This document shows positions 55,862 to 64,000 of a stretch of 64,000 bases of DNA, in pieces. The translations under genes were made by a program, and so were the position numbers. The notes beneath the pieces were generated by a model. That model was not told the DNA's origin. It was given only the letters and a program-made list of their open reading frames with translations, and ran no database searches. Each line of letters opens with the position of its first letter. Position 1 is the first letter of the stretch. The DNA is from Sulfuricurvum sp. PC08-66. GTDB taxonomy: Bacteria; Campylobacterota; Campylobacteria; Campylobacterales; Sulfurimonadaceae. The stretch covers positions 62,001 through 126,000 of the forward strand of contig JQIT01000006.1 of NCBI GenBank assembly GCA_000830255.1. The letters are read 5' to 3'.

Positions 55862-56656
55862 TTAGTTTTTGGTCGCTTTTTTGTCTTTGTACATCAGTTT
55901 GTCTAGCTCATCGATAGCAGTGTTGATTGCCATATTGAGTGGCACCATCATCGCACCAAAAGAGAAGTTGATTTTGAAGGTCTGGTTTTGAAATTTGAAC
56001 TGTTTGGCTTTGATTTGGGTGCGGAAATTTTCGATGACGTGATTAACTTCGGTGAGTTTGGCACGCTCAAAAAGGAGCATAAACTCATCCCCACCGTAGC
56101 GCACCACATCGGCACCACTGCGTTTGAGCTGTGCCACCAAAAATTGCAACACCTTATCCCCTGTCGTATGGCCGTACTCATCATTGATATGTTTAAAATC
56201 ATTCATATCAATCCAGACCAAAACTACAGGGCGTGTAAATTTCTCTTGGGGATCGAGGTAGTGCGACTGCATCCATTTGCGATTGTAGGCTTGAGTGAGC
56301 GTATCGGTAAAGAGACACTCTTTGAGCGCATCTATCTCTTTGCGTAGTGCCAATGTCTCTTGCAAAACCTCTTTGAGTGTAACATCATCTTTTTCATAGA
56401 TAGCTGTGACTGCTCTTTGTGCACTTCTATCGAGTGTGGTGACATGGTTGGTCGTCTTGGTATCGACCTCTTCGAGTGCGGCTAATTTTTGGTCGATGAA
56501 AAGCGAAGTAATCTGCTCTTCCAAATCCAAAGGGACGTTACGTTCTTTGGCCAACTCATTGAAAATCGCGGCATAGAGCGTAGGTGTGACCTCCTCATAC
56601 TGGGCAATTTTGGCTTTACTCTCTTGGGTAATATCTTTAATAGTATATTTTGGCAC
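55862..56656 (-). CDS. Soluble diguanylate cyclase (GGDEF)
   Basis: The 264-residue cytoplasmic protein has a helical N-terminal region (residues 1-110) of unknown role and a C-terminal GGDEF domain. The entry reads FTDTLTQAYNRKWMQ, the metal Asp lies in VWIDMNDFKHIND, and the signature RYGGDEFML is intact, so c-di-GMP synthesis is likely. No RxxD inhibition site stands at the usual place (RSGAD is found instead), so product feedback may be absent. It lies 16 bases after hemB on the same strand. Confidence 0.9.
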   Translation of the reverse strand: MPKYTIKDITQESKAKIAQYEEVTPTLYAAIFNELAKERNVPLDLEEQITSLFIDQKLAALEEVDTKTTNHVTTLDRSAQRAVTAIYEKDDVTLKEVLQETLALRKEIDALKECLFTDTLTQAYNRKWMQSHYLDPQEKFTRPVVLVWIDMNDFKHINDEYGHTTGDKVLQFLVAQLKRSGADVVRYGGDEFMLLFERAKLTEVNHVIENFRTQIKAKQFKFQNQTFKINFSFGAMMVPLNMAINTAIDELDKLMYKDKKATKN

Positions 56657-56671
56657 TTCTTTTCCCTCTTT

Positions 56672-57646
56672 TTAGGCTCGCAACAAAATCTGTGCGACCT
56701 CTTTGGCATGGTACGAAATGATTATCGTTGCACCTGCACGCTTAAATCCTAGCATTGTCTCCATCATGACGCGCTCATAATCGATGAGACCCGCTTGACC
56801 CGCGAATTTGAGCATCGCGTATTCACCGCTGACATTATAGACCGCCAGAGGTAGACGTGAATGCGTCGCAATATCCTTGACCACATCGAGATAGGCAAGC
56901 GCAGGCTTGACCATCAAAATATCTGCACCTTGCGCCTCATCGGCGAGGCTCTCTCGTAGCGCCTCTCGACCGTTGGCAGGGTTCATTTGGTAGGTGCGTC
57001 GATCCCCAAAGCTTGGGGTACTCTCCGCCACATCGCGGAAAGGTCCATAATAACCGCTAGCGAACTTCGTCGAGTAGGCCATAATAGGCGTATTGGCATA
57101 CCCTGCACCATCCATCGCACGGCGTAGCGTCTCGATAGTACCGTCCATCATGCCACTAGGCGCGATGATGTCCGCACCCGCCTTGAGATGCACGAGCGCT
57201 TGTTGTGCCAAAATCTCCAAGGTCGCGTCATTTTCGACTGTGTGGTGATGTGCATCTAATATTCCACAGTGTCCGTGGTCGGTATATTCGCAAAAGCATA
57301 AATCGGTCACGATGACCATATCGGGGTGTGCCGCCTTGATAGCACGTACTGCCGTAGCGATGATACCGTGGTCATGCAAAGCGTCACTACCGATACTATC
57401 CTTGGTATCGGGAATCCCAAAAAGGATAATGGTATAGAGTCCCAAGCGCTTGAGCTCTTCGCACTCTTGTACGGCGACATCGATACTCATCTGAAAAACG
57501 CCTGGCATCGAGGCTATTTCGTTTTTGATTTTCTCTCCACCGCGTACGAAGAGTGGATAGATGAAATCATCGACACGTAGATGATGCTCCTGCACCATGT
57601 CGCGAATATGAGCATTGAGGCGAAGTCGTCTAAAACGGTCAAACAT
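56672..57646 (-). CDS. hemB: Delta-aminolevulinic acid dehydratase
   Basis: HemB joins two aminolevulinate molecules to porphobilinogen. The 324-residue protein has the metal-binding Cys cluster [16 protein letters not shown] near residue 120, the first Schiff-base Lys in [15 protein letters not shown] near 195 and the second in [11 protein letters not shown] near 247. The ATG at 57646 is chosen because the reading before it has only two extra residues and a TTG codon. It is third of the haem genes in this window. Confidence 0.96.
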   Translation of the reverse strand: MFDRFRRLRLNAHIRDMVQEHHLRVDDFIYPLFVRGGEKIKNEIASMPGVFQMSIDVAVQECEELKRLGLYTIILFGIPDTKDSIGSDALHDHGIIATAVRAIKAAHPDMVIVTDLCFCEYTDHGHCGILDAHHHTVENDATLEILAQQALVHLKAGADIIAPSGMMDGTIETLRRAMDGAGYANTPIMAYSTKFASGYYGPFRDVAESTPSFGDRRTYQMNPANGREALRESLADEAQGADILMVKPALAYLDVVKDIATHSRLPLAVYNVSGEYAMLKFAGQAGLIDYERVMMETMLGFKRAGATIIISYHAKEVAQILLRA

Positions 57647-57745
57647 AAGCAATCTTTATAAAAAAATTTTGATGGGATTTTAGCATGCGTATCAACAAGA
57701 GAGAATTAAATAGCCAAAGAGAAGAAAAAAGGGGTGAAATCTACA

Positions 57746-57823
57746 TGGTCGGAGCGACCTGACTCGAACAGGCGACCTCTACCACCCCAAGGTAGCGCGC
57801 TAGCCAAACTGCGCCACGCCCCG
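57746..57823 (-). tRNA. tRNA-Pro (anticodon GGG)
   Basis: On the minus strand CGGGGCG pairs with CGCTCCG in the acceptor (one G-T pair). The anticodon stem CTACC/GGTAG encloses TTGGGGT with anticodon GGG, and the T arm contains TGTTCGAGTCA. The 3' CCA is encoded. Length with CCA is 78 bases. Confidence 0.95.
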
Positions 57824-57916
57824 ACAAAAAATGCAGAAGCGCATTGTATCGAAATGTTGGCTAAATAATGCCTTATGTGTTAGAATCAGGCTCCTATTTT
57901 CCCAGAAAGTTTGCCC

Positions 57917-58480
57917 ATGCCTCTTGAAATCTCTGACGTCGCCAATCTCCCCACACGCTATGGAGATTTTCGCATCCAATCTTTCAAAGAGGCACACAAA
58001 GAGCACTTGGTCATCTTCACTCACGACATCCCCGCTGTGCCCATCGTACGCATCCACTCTGAATGCCTCACAGGCGATGCACTAGGGAGTCTCAAATGCG
58101 ACTGCGGCGACCAGCTCGCCTACGCACTACGCACCATACACGAACACGGCGGCATGGTCATCTACCTACGCCAAGAGGGACGCAATATCGGACTACTCAA
58201 CAAAGTCAACGCCTACGCCCTGCAAGACAAAGGGTACAACACCATCGAGGCGAACCACCAATTGGGCTTCGCCGCCGATGAACGCACCTACGAAATTGTC
58301 ACCACTATTTTGGGGCACTATGGCATCGATACGATACGACTCCTCACCAACAATCCTGCCAAACTCGAAGCACTCCAAGGCATCACAATCCAAGAACGCC
58401 TACCTATCATCATCGCCGACAATCCCCACAATAAAAACTACCTGTGGGTCAAAAAAGAGCAGATGGGGCATCTGCTTTAA
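57917..58480 (+). CDS. ribA: GTP cyclohydrolase II
   Basis: RibA opens GTP in the first step of riboflavin synthesis. The 187-residue protein contains the zinc site CLTGDALGSLKCDCG (C-x10-C-x-C, near residue 50) and the catalytic stretch YLRQEGRNIGLLNKV near residue 85. It ends with RPLTNNP-like RLLTNNPAKLEAL. It is the stand-alone form, without the RibB domain. It is convergent with the DUF2779 gene, 4 bases apart. Confidence 0.95.
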   Translation: MPLEISDVANLPTRYGDFRIQSFKEAHKEHLVIFTHDIPAVPIVRIHSECLTGDALGSLKCDCGDQLAYALRTIHEHGGMVIYLRQEGRNIGLLNKVNAYALQDKGYNTIEANHQLGFAADERTYEIVTTILGHYGIDTIRLLTNNPAKLEALQGITIQERLPIIIADNPHNKNYLWVKKEQMGHLL

Positions 58481-58484
58481 CGTC

Positions 58485-59960
58485 TCAAACAACACTTCTA
58501 AGTCTCTCAACAATTTTGACCATTGCCAATGTATCCAAATGACAATACTCCAAAAGCGCCTCACGAATTTCACGACGTTTGGTCTCATCGCTCTCTAGGT
58601 GCAGTCGTGCAAAAGTCTCACTTGCCATGCCACCGTTTTGAATAGTGAGTTTTTTGTAGCTTAGTCTCTCATCGTCGCCAAAAAGTGCAGGTAAAACAGA
58701 TTTGATAGAAAAGCTCCCACCCATCGCACTCACGTAATAGCCTCGATTGCGAAAGGGTTCGATGAGATCTACAAATCGCGGCACAAGCGCCAAAAGCGCC
58801 TCCTCATACTCCCCAAATAGCTTTGCCAATGCTTGTATCTGCGTAATTTCAAACGACATATTGTAGGCGACTATCGAGCCACTAGAGGGCAAATCACGCA
58901 ACATCGATTCGACGAGTGCGCGTCTAGGGTCATGCATCTCATCACCCAAAAACGCCTTTGCTACGACCTCTCCCTCTTCACTCTCGATATGCAACGAATA
59001 CTGAAAAGGCACCTGTGCATAGGGCTTTTGATTGTAATAGCGCGGCACTGCATCATTGAACGTCTCGAAATCAAAATAGCTTAGCGGATAGACCAATTTG
59101 TCCAAAAATTTTGTGATGACCTTGGTATCGATATGCCTCTCTTGGTCGAAATGGGTGTCGATTTGGAGTTTTTGGGTCACATTGAGCTTGGTTTTGGCAC
59201 TGCGAATATCTGCGAAAGTGAGAATATTTTGGGCATAGAGAGCAAATTTTTTTTCACTTGAGAGTCGATAGAGGTCAAACACCGATGGGCTTGGGATATG
59301 CGACCAGCAGTGTACCTCAAAATCACACGCATAAAACTTCCCACACCACGCCCCAATATCCATAGCAGGCATCTCGCCCTCTAGCATCATGCGCATATCG
59401 TAGTGGTGTTCCTCGATTGCTTCGGTGTTGGCATAGGCTTGCGCAGTGATGTCGGTAATGGTGAGCAGTTTACGAGGGTCGATGGACTCTTGGGTTTTGG
59501 TAAATTGATTGTTGATATGGACGATGGCGACTTTTGAGACTTCGTAGCCCAAATCGCGCAATATTTTGAGCTGTAGCGAAGCGTCCCAAATATGATAATC
59601 CTTGGGGTGTGTCGATGCCTTGACCTCATAGATTTCCCACCCATTGGCGCCACGGTGTAGTATATCGACCATCGCGAAAAGCCCCTCGCTTTTGAAAGTC
59701 GCCTCATACAGCGTACGCGCACCTGTATAGATGAGCGCTTGGGTTTGCGCAATCATCGCATCGTAATTACCCCTATCGAAGGCTATTTCCACCCCATCGG
59801 GATAGAGCGATTTGGCGGCATCACCTACTGTATATCCTGAAGCAAAAAGTGCCTCTTGTGCACTGTCTGAGGGCGTGCGTAGATGCGGCTGATGTTTGAG
59901 GAGCCACAGTGATTTGTGGCATTTCATGCCACGAATAAATTGCGATTTTGAGAGAGTCAT
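58485..59960 (-). CDS. DUF2779 protein: RecB-type nuclease fused to DEDD-type exonuclease
   Basis: The 491-residue protein seems to have two nuclease domains. The N-terminal half has a PD-(D/E)xK site: FAMVDILHR with Asp, then WEIYEVKAST with E-x-K, near residues 95-115. One Cys in RGMKCHKSLW (residue 14) and three in WCGKFYACDFEVHCW (near 205-219) suggest a Cas4/AddB-type Fe-S cluster. The C-terminal half (DUF2779) has SYFDFETFND (D-x-E), IVAYNMSFEI and EYCHLDTLAM, as in RNase H-like exonucleases. It is coupled by an ATGA overlap to the split nuclease gene upstream. A defence or repair role is inferred. Confidence 0.8.
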   Translation of the reverse strand: MTLSKSQFIRGMKCHKSLWLLKHQPHLRTPSDSAQEALFASGYTVGDAAKSLYPDGVEIAFDRGNYDAMIAQTQALIYTGARTLYEATFKSEGLFAMVDILHRGANGWEIYEVKASTHPKDYHIWDASLQLKILRDLGYEVSKVAIVHINNQFTKTQESIDPRKLLTITDITAQAYANTEAIEEHHYDMRMMLEGEMPAMDIGAWCGKFYACDFEVHCWSHIPSPSVFDLYRLSSEKKFALYAQNILTFADIRSAKTKLNVTQKLQIDTHFDQERHIDTKVITKFLDKLVYPLSYFDFETFNDAVPRYYNQKPYAQVPFQYSLHIESEEGEVVAKAFLGDEMHDPRRALVESMLRDLPSSGSIVAYNMSFEITQIQALAKLFGEYEEALLALVPRFVDLIEPFRNRGYYVSAMGGSFSIKSVLPALFGDDERLSYKKLTIQNGGMASETFARLHLESDETKRREIREALLEYCHLDTLAMVKIVERLRSVV

Positions 59961-61195
59961 AGAGATTTATTCTGCATCTTGTTTATCTTGTCCAACCTAT
60001 CTATATATAGCTCGACAAATTTTTTAATTATTTCTGTAACTTTTTCGATACCTTTTTCGACACTATTTTCAAGCATGAATTCAATAAAATCTCCCTCTAC
60101 TAATGACTGATTTGCAAACGTCCATCTTTCTGGTTTACTGTATTTATCTTTTTTTTCTTTTTCATCTGAATAAAGTTGCGTAGCAATATCTTTATTTTCT
60201 ATCAAAGCATCACTTTTTATTAATACAATTTCAGCATCTTTGTACTCATTTTGTATAAACCACAATCCAATATATATTTTTACTTCACTCCAATTGCTTT
60301 TGTATATCTTCAAAGCAATTTTCCATTTTTTATCATAATCACTTTTTATTTCAAATTCCAACTCTTCACTAAGATTATTTTTCAATCTATCAATTATCAA
60401 ATTAAAATATTATTTTATCATTTCCGTTCTACTATCTTCAAAATTCTTTGCGATTTCTCTCGCCATTGTGTAGTTGTCATTATTTTCAAGAAGCTCTTTA
60501 AGTCTCATTACTTTTCCTTTGTATTGATATATTATTTTTTTAACAACATGAATATATTGTTCAAGCGACTCATTGAGATTTGTGATATTGTGAACCTCAT
60601 TTTTACATGCATACAACCACTCAAGTATACCACTTCCATAATGCATATTAAAATAGATTGCAACCTCATGACCATTCACATCGTAAACATACTTATCATT
60701 AATAAAATAATCACCCAAGCTTAGGCTAGATGGCATTTCTCTGTCTTTTGATAAATAGACTACTACTATGTCCTCAGAGGTAGCTTCTAGATTTTTTTCT
60801 TTGATTGTTTGTATATATCGCTTTATTTGTTCTGGCTGGTCTTTTGCATCCACTTTGTTTTCAATTATTATATGCTTTATCCCATCAGTGATATATATAT
60901 CCACATTATCTTTTTCTTTTTTTACAGATGCTCGTTGAGCATCAAATGGAAAGCCCCCACCAAATTTTTGGAGAAATAACTCTAAAAACAATGCACCTTG
61001 GTAATGTAATCCCTGAGGATTTAGCAATGCGGCAATCATACGTGAATGCAATCGAACCTCATCATTTGATTTCAAAACGGTTGTCAAAAGATTAAAATCA
61101 TTGAAGCCTCGTTTTTTTTGCTCTGCTTGCTTATGCTTAAAGTTACGCATTTTTTCAAAAAAATCTTTGTACTTAGCTTCATCAATATCACTCAC
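59957..61195 (-). pseudogene. PD-(D/E)xK nuclease gene split by an in-frame stop
   Basis: From GTG 61195 (AAGGAG upstream) the frame encodes 261 residues with a PD-(D/E)xK site: DNVDIYITD and IIIENKVDAKDQPEQIKRY near residues 95-120. It stops at TAA (60412-60410) after SRTEMIK. The very same frame then goes on for 150 codons, YFNLIIDRLKNN to KMQNKSL, with no other stop, ending at 59957. The tail resembles the usual C-terminus of PDDEXK_4 proteins of about 400 residues, so this is one gene with a nonsense codon. A TTG at 60400 could restart translation and give two chains. Very AT-rich (13 of 60 G+C at 60301-60360). Confidence 0.75.
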
Positions 61196-61217
61196 TAGCT
61201 CTCCTTATTATTGTTAT

Positions 61218-62564
61218 TCACATCTTATCAAAAATGTTGCTAAGTTCACTACTAGAACCTATACTAGATAGTTTCTGTTCTATGTAATTCTTTATGAACA
61301 CCATCTCATCCACGGAAAAATCTCTGTTACTTTTTTTTCGTGCCTCTATTAGCGTGCCATCTGCTTTGATTTCGATAGAGCCATACTCACGTCGTTCTTT
61401 GAAAACTTTCAAAATGATACTATCCCCTCTGACTATGGAATCATGACGTGTCAACAGACAATTTTTTTGGCTCTTCCCCCACTCTTGCAACTCTTGTGAA
61501 TCACGTGGAAGTGAAAAATCAAATCCTTTGTAACTCCCCTCTAGCTTCAATACATCTGTTTTATAAACAAAAGTACAATTTTCATACTCCTTTTCCATCT
61601 CCTCGTTATTGATACACTCTATGAGTACATCTTCTAGTTGCAAAAAGGATCTGAATTTTAATTTCGAAAAATCAGCGCCATTGATGTTGACGCAAATATT
61701 CCACATCCAATGAATATCGAAAAAAGTACTTGTATCTATCGCATCTTCATAAAGTCTATCGAGAAGCCAACGCTCTGATTTAACACTCATAATTTGTTTT
61801 AGAAAAGTAAAGTATGCATTAGTTAGAACAGATTTTTCTAACAGAAAGTAGTTTGCTATTGCTTCTTTCAATATATTACAATCTTCAAACAAACGGTTCA
61901 GATGTAATATATCTTCGATAATTATTGGAAATGCATAATCTTTTTCGATAAGCCAATACCAAGCTCTCTTAACTGATTTTTTCGACTTTCCAAAAAGCAT
62001 ATTTGTCAATTCAGTAATAGAATTAACTTTTGAAAAAATATTCTCTTCTCTGAATAATATTTTTGCTTTTGTTTCAATAAGATAAGGATAAGTGTTCTTT
62101 AGAAGGATGGAATCAAATTCAGTTTGAGTATTTTTTCTTAATTCATAGATGACATACGCAATAAATTTATAAGCTATTTGTTCGCTCAACTCATTTAATT
62201 CAAAATAACCATTTTTTGCTTTTTGCATGCTTTTTTTGTCATATGACAACTCATCACTTAGCGCATGGTTTACTTTCATGACTTTGTTTTCAGAATGTAT
62301 ATAGTTGTAGTACTCCAATGTGTAGTTGTTCACGTCAAAGTAAAGTGTGTAGCTTTTAGTGCCACTTAAAAAAGAGTTACCGATTTGCATTTGATAGGTA
62401 GTTGTAGAATAGACATGGTTCTTTTGCTCTATTTTTTCAAAAAAATGACGCGATGTCAGACCCACAATATCATTATTACAATGCGGACATCTAGAAGTGT
62501 TCGTCTTGAAGCCGCTTAAAAAAGTTGTACAGAAACCCATTTCTTTTTTTGTGACACATTTCAT
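61218..62564 (-). CDS. PcfJ-like protein
   Basis: This 448-residue protein begins with a zinc-ribbon-like CPHCNND (residues 26-32). It ends in a domain like PcfJ: LPRDSQELQEWGKSQKNCLL, then GDSIILKVFKERREYGSIEI and ARKKSNRDFS, matching the family pattern of a Cys and repeated beta-strands. PcfJ-like proteins occur on plasmids and mobile elements; their function is not known. The middle 250 residues match nothing I recognise. It lies 22 bases ahead of the split nuclease gene and after the AAA+ gene, and is AT-rich like its neighbour. Confidence 0.55.
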   Translation of the reverse strand: MKCVTKKEMGFCTTFLSGFKTNTSRCPHCNNDIVGLTSRHFFEKIEQKNHVYSTTTYQMQIGNSFLSGTKSYTLYFDVNNYTLEYYNYIHSENKVMKVNHALSDELSYDKKSMQKAKNGYFELNELSEQIAYKFIAYVIYELRKNTQTEFDSILLKNTYPYLIETKAKILFREENIFSKVNSITELTNMLFGKSKKSVKRAWYWLIEKDYAFPIIIEDILHLNRLFEDCNILKEAIANYFLLEKSVLTNAYFTFLKQIMSVKSERWLLDRLYEDAIDTSTFFDIHWMWNICVNINGADFSKLKFRSFLQLEDVLIECINNEEMEKEYENCTFVYKTDVLKLEGSYKGFDFSLPRDSQELQEWGKSQKNCLLTRHDSIVRGDSIILKVFKERREYGSIEIKADGTLIEARKKSNRDFSVDEMVFIKNYIEQKLSSIGSSSELSNIFDKM

Positions 62565-62633
62565 AGGTTTCCTTTATTTTTATTTCAAATAATAGGACTA
62601 TTTATGGACATTTTTTGTCTACTTTTACACCTC

Positions 62634-64000
62634 TCACACCGCAAAGCCGACTTTGCGAGGGTGTGTTCGCTCTTTGAGTCGTACCTCTTCGAGCAGTCGC
62701 GCATAGAATGTATCGCAATTGTGTAGTGGCATAAAACTGTGCTGACGATACACCGCATCGAAATCCCCTGGGGTGAGATGTGTGAGGGTGCGTAGCTGTT
62801 GGAGCAGTTGAGGCGTAGGCGTATCGAGTCCCAAAAAATGCGCATAGCGTGCAAAAAGGAGCAAAACATTGTCGCTAGAGAGGTACCCAAATTCGAGTTT
62901 GAGATTGAAGCGTCGCAAGCTTGCTTGGTCGAGGTTATCGATGAGATTGGTCGTGGCGATAAAAATCCCCTCAAACTCCTCCATCTGAACAAGCATCTCA
63001 TTGACTTGGGTCACCTCCCACGATGCACGTGCATCGCGTCTGTCACGTAAAAAGCTATCGATTTCATCGAAAACCAATACTGCCTTAGAAGACTTCGCCT
63101 CTGCAAAAGCGTCTGCAATATTTTGCTCTGTCTCACCCACCCACTTGGAGATAAGCTCTGAACCTTTCTTGAGCAAAAAGGGTGCATCTAGCGCTTGCGC
63201 GATGTAGTGCCCAAAAGCACTTTTGCCCGTACCAGGCACGCCATAAAGACAGAGCCGTGCTTTGCCTGAAGTACGAATACCCTCCACCAATTGCACCGTA
63301 TCGATACTAGTGCTAATGAGTGCAGGGTCATAGAGAGGTGGGGTGCTCTTATGAGTTTTGATAGTAGCAAAGCCTTGCGCTTTGAGTGTACCGCTCACCA
63401 ACATTTCATAGGCTTGGTCTATTTGAGAGATATTCGCTTTTACCGCATGAATCACCTTGGTCGCACGTGTCACTATGGCAGGAGTGGCGTGTGGATTTTG
63501 GGCGATTTTCTCTACAGTGCTTGGCGCCAGAAGGGTTTGTGCATGGCTTTCTATGATGGCTTTGCGTCTGGAATGTGGTGGCACTGGCATCTCAAGCACT
63601 ATGTCAAAACGTCGAATAATGGCATCGTCGATAGCATGAACACTGTTGCTTACCCATATTGTAGGCAGGGCATTGGTCTCTAGCGTTCGATTGAAACTCG
63701 CTTTGTATTGTCGAGCGCTATTGCGTCTGGACATATGCGATGGCTCACTCTCCTCTCGAAAAATATCCTCTATCTCATCGAACATGACAAGGACATTTTT
63801 GTGTTGCAACAGACTCTGTGCTGTTAGGTAAGCTTTGTAGCGTTCGATACCGCCGATAGGCTCATGTTCTTCATTTTCATACGCTACTTCAAAAAGCTCT
63901 GCTTGTAGTGCATGTGCAATGACCTTGACCAGTTCGGTCTTGCCAGTGCCAGGGCGACCGTAGAGGAGTACATTGACACCTCGTTTTTGGTGTCTCATTG
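62634..64000 (-). CDS. Tandem AAA+ ATPase, partial at right edge
   Basis: The C-terminal 455 or more residues of a protein with two AAA+ modules of the COG0464 (Cdc48-like) class; its N-terminus is beyond the window. First module: Walker A GRPGTGKTE, Walker B VLVMFDEIEDIF, and VSNSVHAID then RRFD. Second module: Walker A GVPGTGKSAFG, Walker B AVLVFDEIDSFL, ATTNLIDNLD and RRFN. Both modules seem active. Such proteins remodel or unfold targets. It leads a same-strand run with PcfJ-like, PD-(D/E)xK and DUF2779 genes. Unlike the next two genes its base content is that of the host. Confidence 0.85.
   Translation of the reverse strand, partial: MRHQKRGVNVLLYGRPGTGKTELVKVIAHALQAELFEVAYENEEHEPIGGIERYKAYLTAQSLLQHKNVLVMFDEIEDIFREESEPSHMSRRNSARQYKASFNRTLETNALPTIWVSNSVHAIDDAIIRRFDIVLEMPVPPHSRRKAIIESHAQTLLAPSTVEKIAQNPHATPAIVTRATKVIHAVKANISQIDQAYEMLVSGTLKAQGFATIKTHKSTPPLYDPALISTSIDTVQLVEGIRTSGKARLCLYGVPGTGKSAFGHYIAQALDAPFLLKKGSELISKWVGETEQNIADAFAEAKSSKAVLVFDEIDSFLRDRRDARASWEVTQVNEMLVQMEEFEGIFIATTNLIDNLDQASLRRFNLKLEFGYLSSDNVLLLFARYAHFLGLDTPTPQLLQQLRTLTHLTPGDFDAVYRQHSFMPLHNCDTFYARLLEEVRLKERTHPRKVGFAV

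Overview
The window comes from a free-living member of the Campylobacterota (Epsilonproteobacteria). I base this on protein similarity recalled from the family and on gene order shared with Campylobacter jejuni and Helicobacter pylori: gyrA-flgP-flgQ-flgR-asd, ispDF-HP1021-sat-pgpA, glcD-pgbA-csd3, hemN next to a GlpC-like Fe-S protein, plsY-folB-cosR-fdxB-ppx, bamA-tyrA, and argF-hemB-ribA. Two ammonium transporters, PII, thiC, bioD, several c-di-GMP enzymes and higher G+C than the pathogens point to an environmental lineage (for example Sulfuricurvum-, Sulfurimonas- or Sulfurovum-like) rather than Campylobacter or Helicobacter. The genus cannot be fixed from the sequence alone.

Layout. 1-3.2 kb: a two-gene sensory operon, a DctP/LivK double binding protein coupled to a membrane GGDEF protein cut by the left edge. 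3.4-8.3 kb: cupin, CutA, tRNA-Asn, a radical SAM protein, hemE, a YqhA-like protein and asd. 8.3-12.9 kb: flagellar genes flgR, flgQ and flgP behind gyrA, with a sigma-54 type promoter in front of flgP. 13.1-16.9 kb: a nitrogen cluster (TorF-like porin, amt, glnB, second amt). 17.4-24 kb: bioD, a MetY-like enzyme, the N-degron set clpS-clpA-aat, and thiC. 24.1-29.1 kb: ispDF, an HP1021-like orphan regulator, sat, pgpA and comEC. 29.1-36.3 kb: glcD, a PgbA-like protein, an M23 cell-wall peptidase, a CvfB-like protein, an RRM protein, a GlpC-like Fe-S protein and hemN. 36.5-41.6 kb: a GAF histidine kinase, a PAS-GGDEF-EAL protein, flhB and nadC.

41.6-45.4 kb is an accessory island lying between nadC and nadA, which are neighbours in H. 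pylori. It holds hicBA, a frameshifted RelB-like antitoxin, a frameshifted DUF262/DUF1524 (GmrSD-like) gene and a mntA-hepT pair; its centre is very AT-rich. 45.5-57.7 kb returns to core genes: nadA, plsY, folB, cosR with an adjacent histidine kinase, fdxB, ppx, bamA, tyrA, a 66-residue protein of unknown function, argF, a diguanylate cyclase and hemB. tRNA-Pro and ribA follow.

58.5-64 kb is a second accessory stretch, all on the minus strand and in apparent transcription order: a tandem AAA+ ATPase (cut by the right edge), a PcfJ-like protein, a PD-(D/E)XK nuclease gene split by an in-frame stop, and a DUF2779 two-nuclease protein. It is the best candidate here for an undescribed system. Its two middle genes are AT-rich, while its flanking genes look like the host. 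At least three accessory nuclease or antitoxin genes in the window are broken, which suggests decay or phase switching of defence functions.
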